From the NCBI GenBank assembly GCA_031270205.1, contig JAISYA010000225.1, positions 1 to 12,881 on the forward strand: a stretch of 12,881 nucleotides of DNA, written 5' to 3'. Below the pieces are notes generated by a model. The model saw nothing but the letters and a program-made list of their open reading frames with translations. It did not search any database and was not told the DNA's origin. This document shows, piece by piece, positions 12,698 to 12,881 of the stretch. Made by a program: the position numbers and the translations under genes. The stretch is from Treponema sp. GTDB lineage: Bacteria > Spirochaetota > Spirochaetia > Treponematales > Breznakiellaceae. How positions within the stretch are numbered: position 1 is the stretch's first letter; the number at the start of each line of letters is the position of its first letter.

Positions 12698-12881
12698 TTA
12701 AAAGCCGATTATGGTTAGGGTGATATTGGTGTTTTCCGCGCCGCCGCCGTCCGCGGCTGCCACATTGCCGCCTGCGCCCTTAAAGGCGCGCTGCCAGGAG
12801 GCGTTGTAGGCGCTTACGGAGCCGGACGGAACCCTGACGGTAACGTACTTTGCGTCTGAAGCGAAGGTCTTGAACATATCC
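12698..12881 (-). CDS. C-terminus of a repeat-type surface/exported protein (5' partial)
   Basis: Only the last 60 codons are visible, running off the right edge and ending in TAA at 12700-12698. The peptide contains YVTVRVPSGSVSAYNASWQR (12-31), then AFKGAGGNV, an Ala/Gly-rich linker and NTNITLTIIGF at the end. The pattern of valine-rich strand, Pro-Ser-Gly turn, Y-x-x-x-W-x-x-AFKG and NTNIxLTIxG is one I associate with repeats in large predicted surface proteins of treponemes, often with leucine-rich BspA-like domains. Codon use fits the surrounding genes and the frame has no interruption. The family call is pattern recollection and could be wrong. No clear terminator is seen after the stop; the composite repeat element begins within about 12 bases. 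Confidence 0.6.
   Translation of the reverse strand, partial: DMFKTFASDAKYVTVRVPSGSVSAYNASWQRAFKGAGGNVAAADGGGAENTNITLTIIGF

Overview
The window looks like a piece of a spirochaete chromosome, most likely a gut-type Treponema relative. The reasons are indirect. It has a Gram-negative layout with a TonB-dependent outer-membrane receptor and two lipoprotein-type binding proteins, an RbsACCB-type sugar ABC operon, and at the right edge the C-terminus of a repeat-type surface protein of a style I associate with treponemes. No rRNA or marker gene is present, so this assignment is inference. The coding DNA is fairly GC-rich, so many long open frames lie antisense to real genes.

Left half (1-7043): a corrinoid (vitamin B12-type cobamide) acquisition locus. 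A TonB-dependent receptor (BtuB-like, 5' end outside the window) is followed, after an intercistronic hairpin, by a divergent PduO-type adenosyltransferase-fold protein. Next come a complete BtuF-BtuC-BtuD uptake ABC transporter. A Uma2-family nuclease gene lies on the opposite strand, and its 3' end overlaps the 3' end of btuD by 71 bp. Beyond it, on the plus strand again, are cobU (adenosylcobinamide kinase/guanylyltransferase, best start TTG at 5791) and, in an ATGA overlap, an AP-endonuclease-2/xylose-isomerase-type TIM-barrel protein that best fits the cobamide-remodelling hydrolase CbiR. Together they suggest this pathway: cross the outer membrane, bind in the periplasm, import, remove an unsuitable lower ligand (CbiR), and activate the cobinamide (phosphate) for a new lower ligand (CobU). 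The later steps (CobS/CobT) are not in the window.

Right half (7167-11921, minus strand): a four-gene sugar-type ABC operon transcribed leftwards in the order double ATPase, permease, permease, substrate-binding lipoprotein. It has a near-consensus sigma70 promoter at 11945-11973 with an AT-rich block upstream, a palindrome between -35 and -10, a hairpin before the binding-protein gene, and a strong intrinsic terminator at 7060-7102. The substrate cannot be read from the sequence. The second ATPase half has lost its Walker A lysine and its Walker B aspartate.

Right end (about 11922-12697): no gene. An AT-rich regulatory stretch is followed by a composite repeat element. It consists of eleven tandem 23/24-bp units, each holding a small hairpin (AGCGGGACTCCGCT and variants), bracketed by two imperfect copies of a roughly 100-135 bp module with its own hairpins. 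Sequence differences between copies mostly fall in loops or keep the stems. The last 184 bases hold the 3' end of a minus-strand gene for a repeat-type surface protein.
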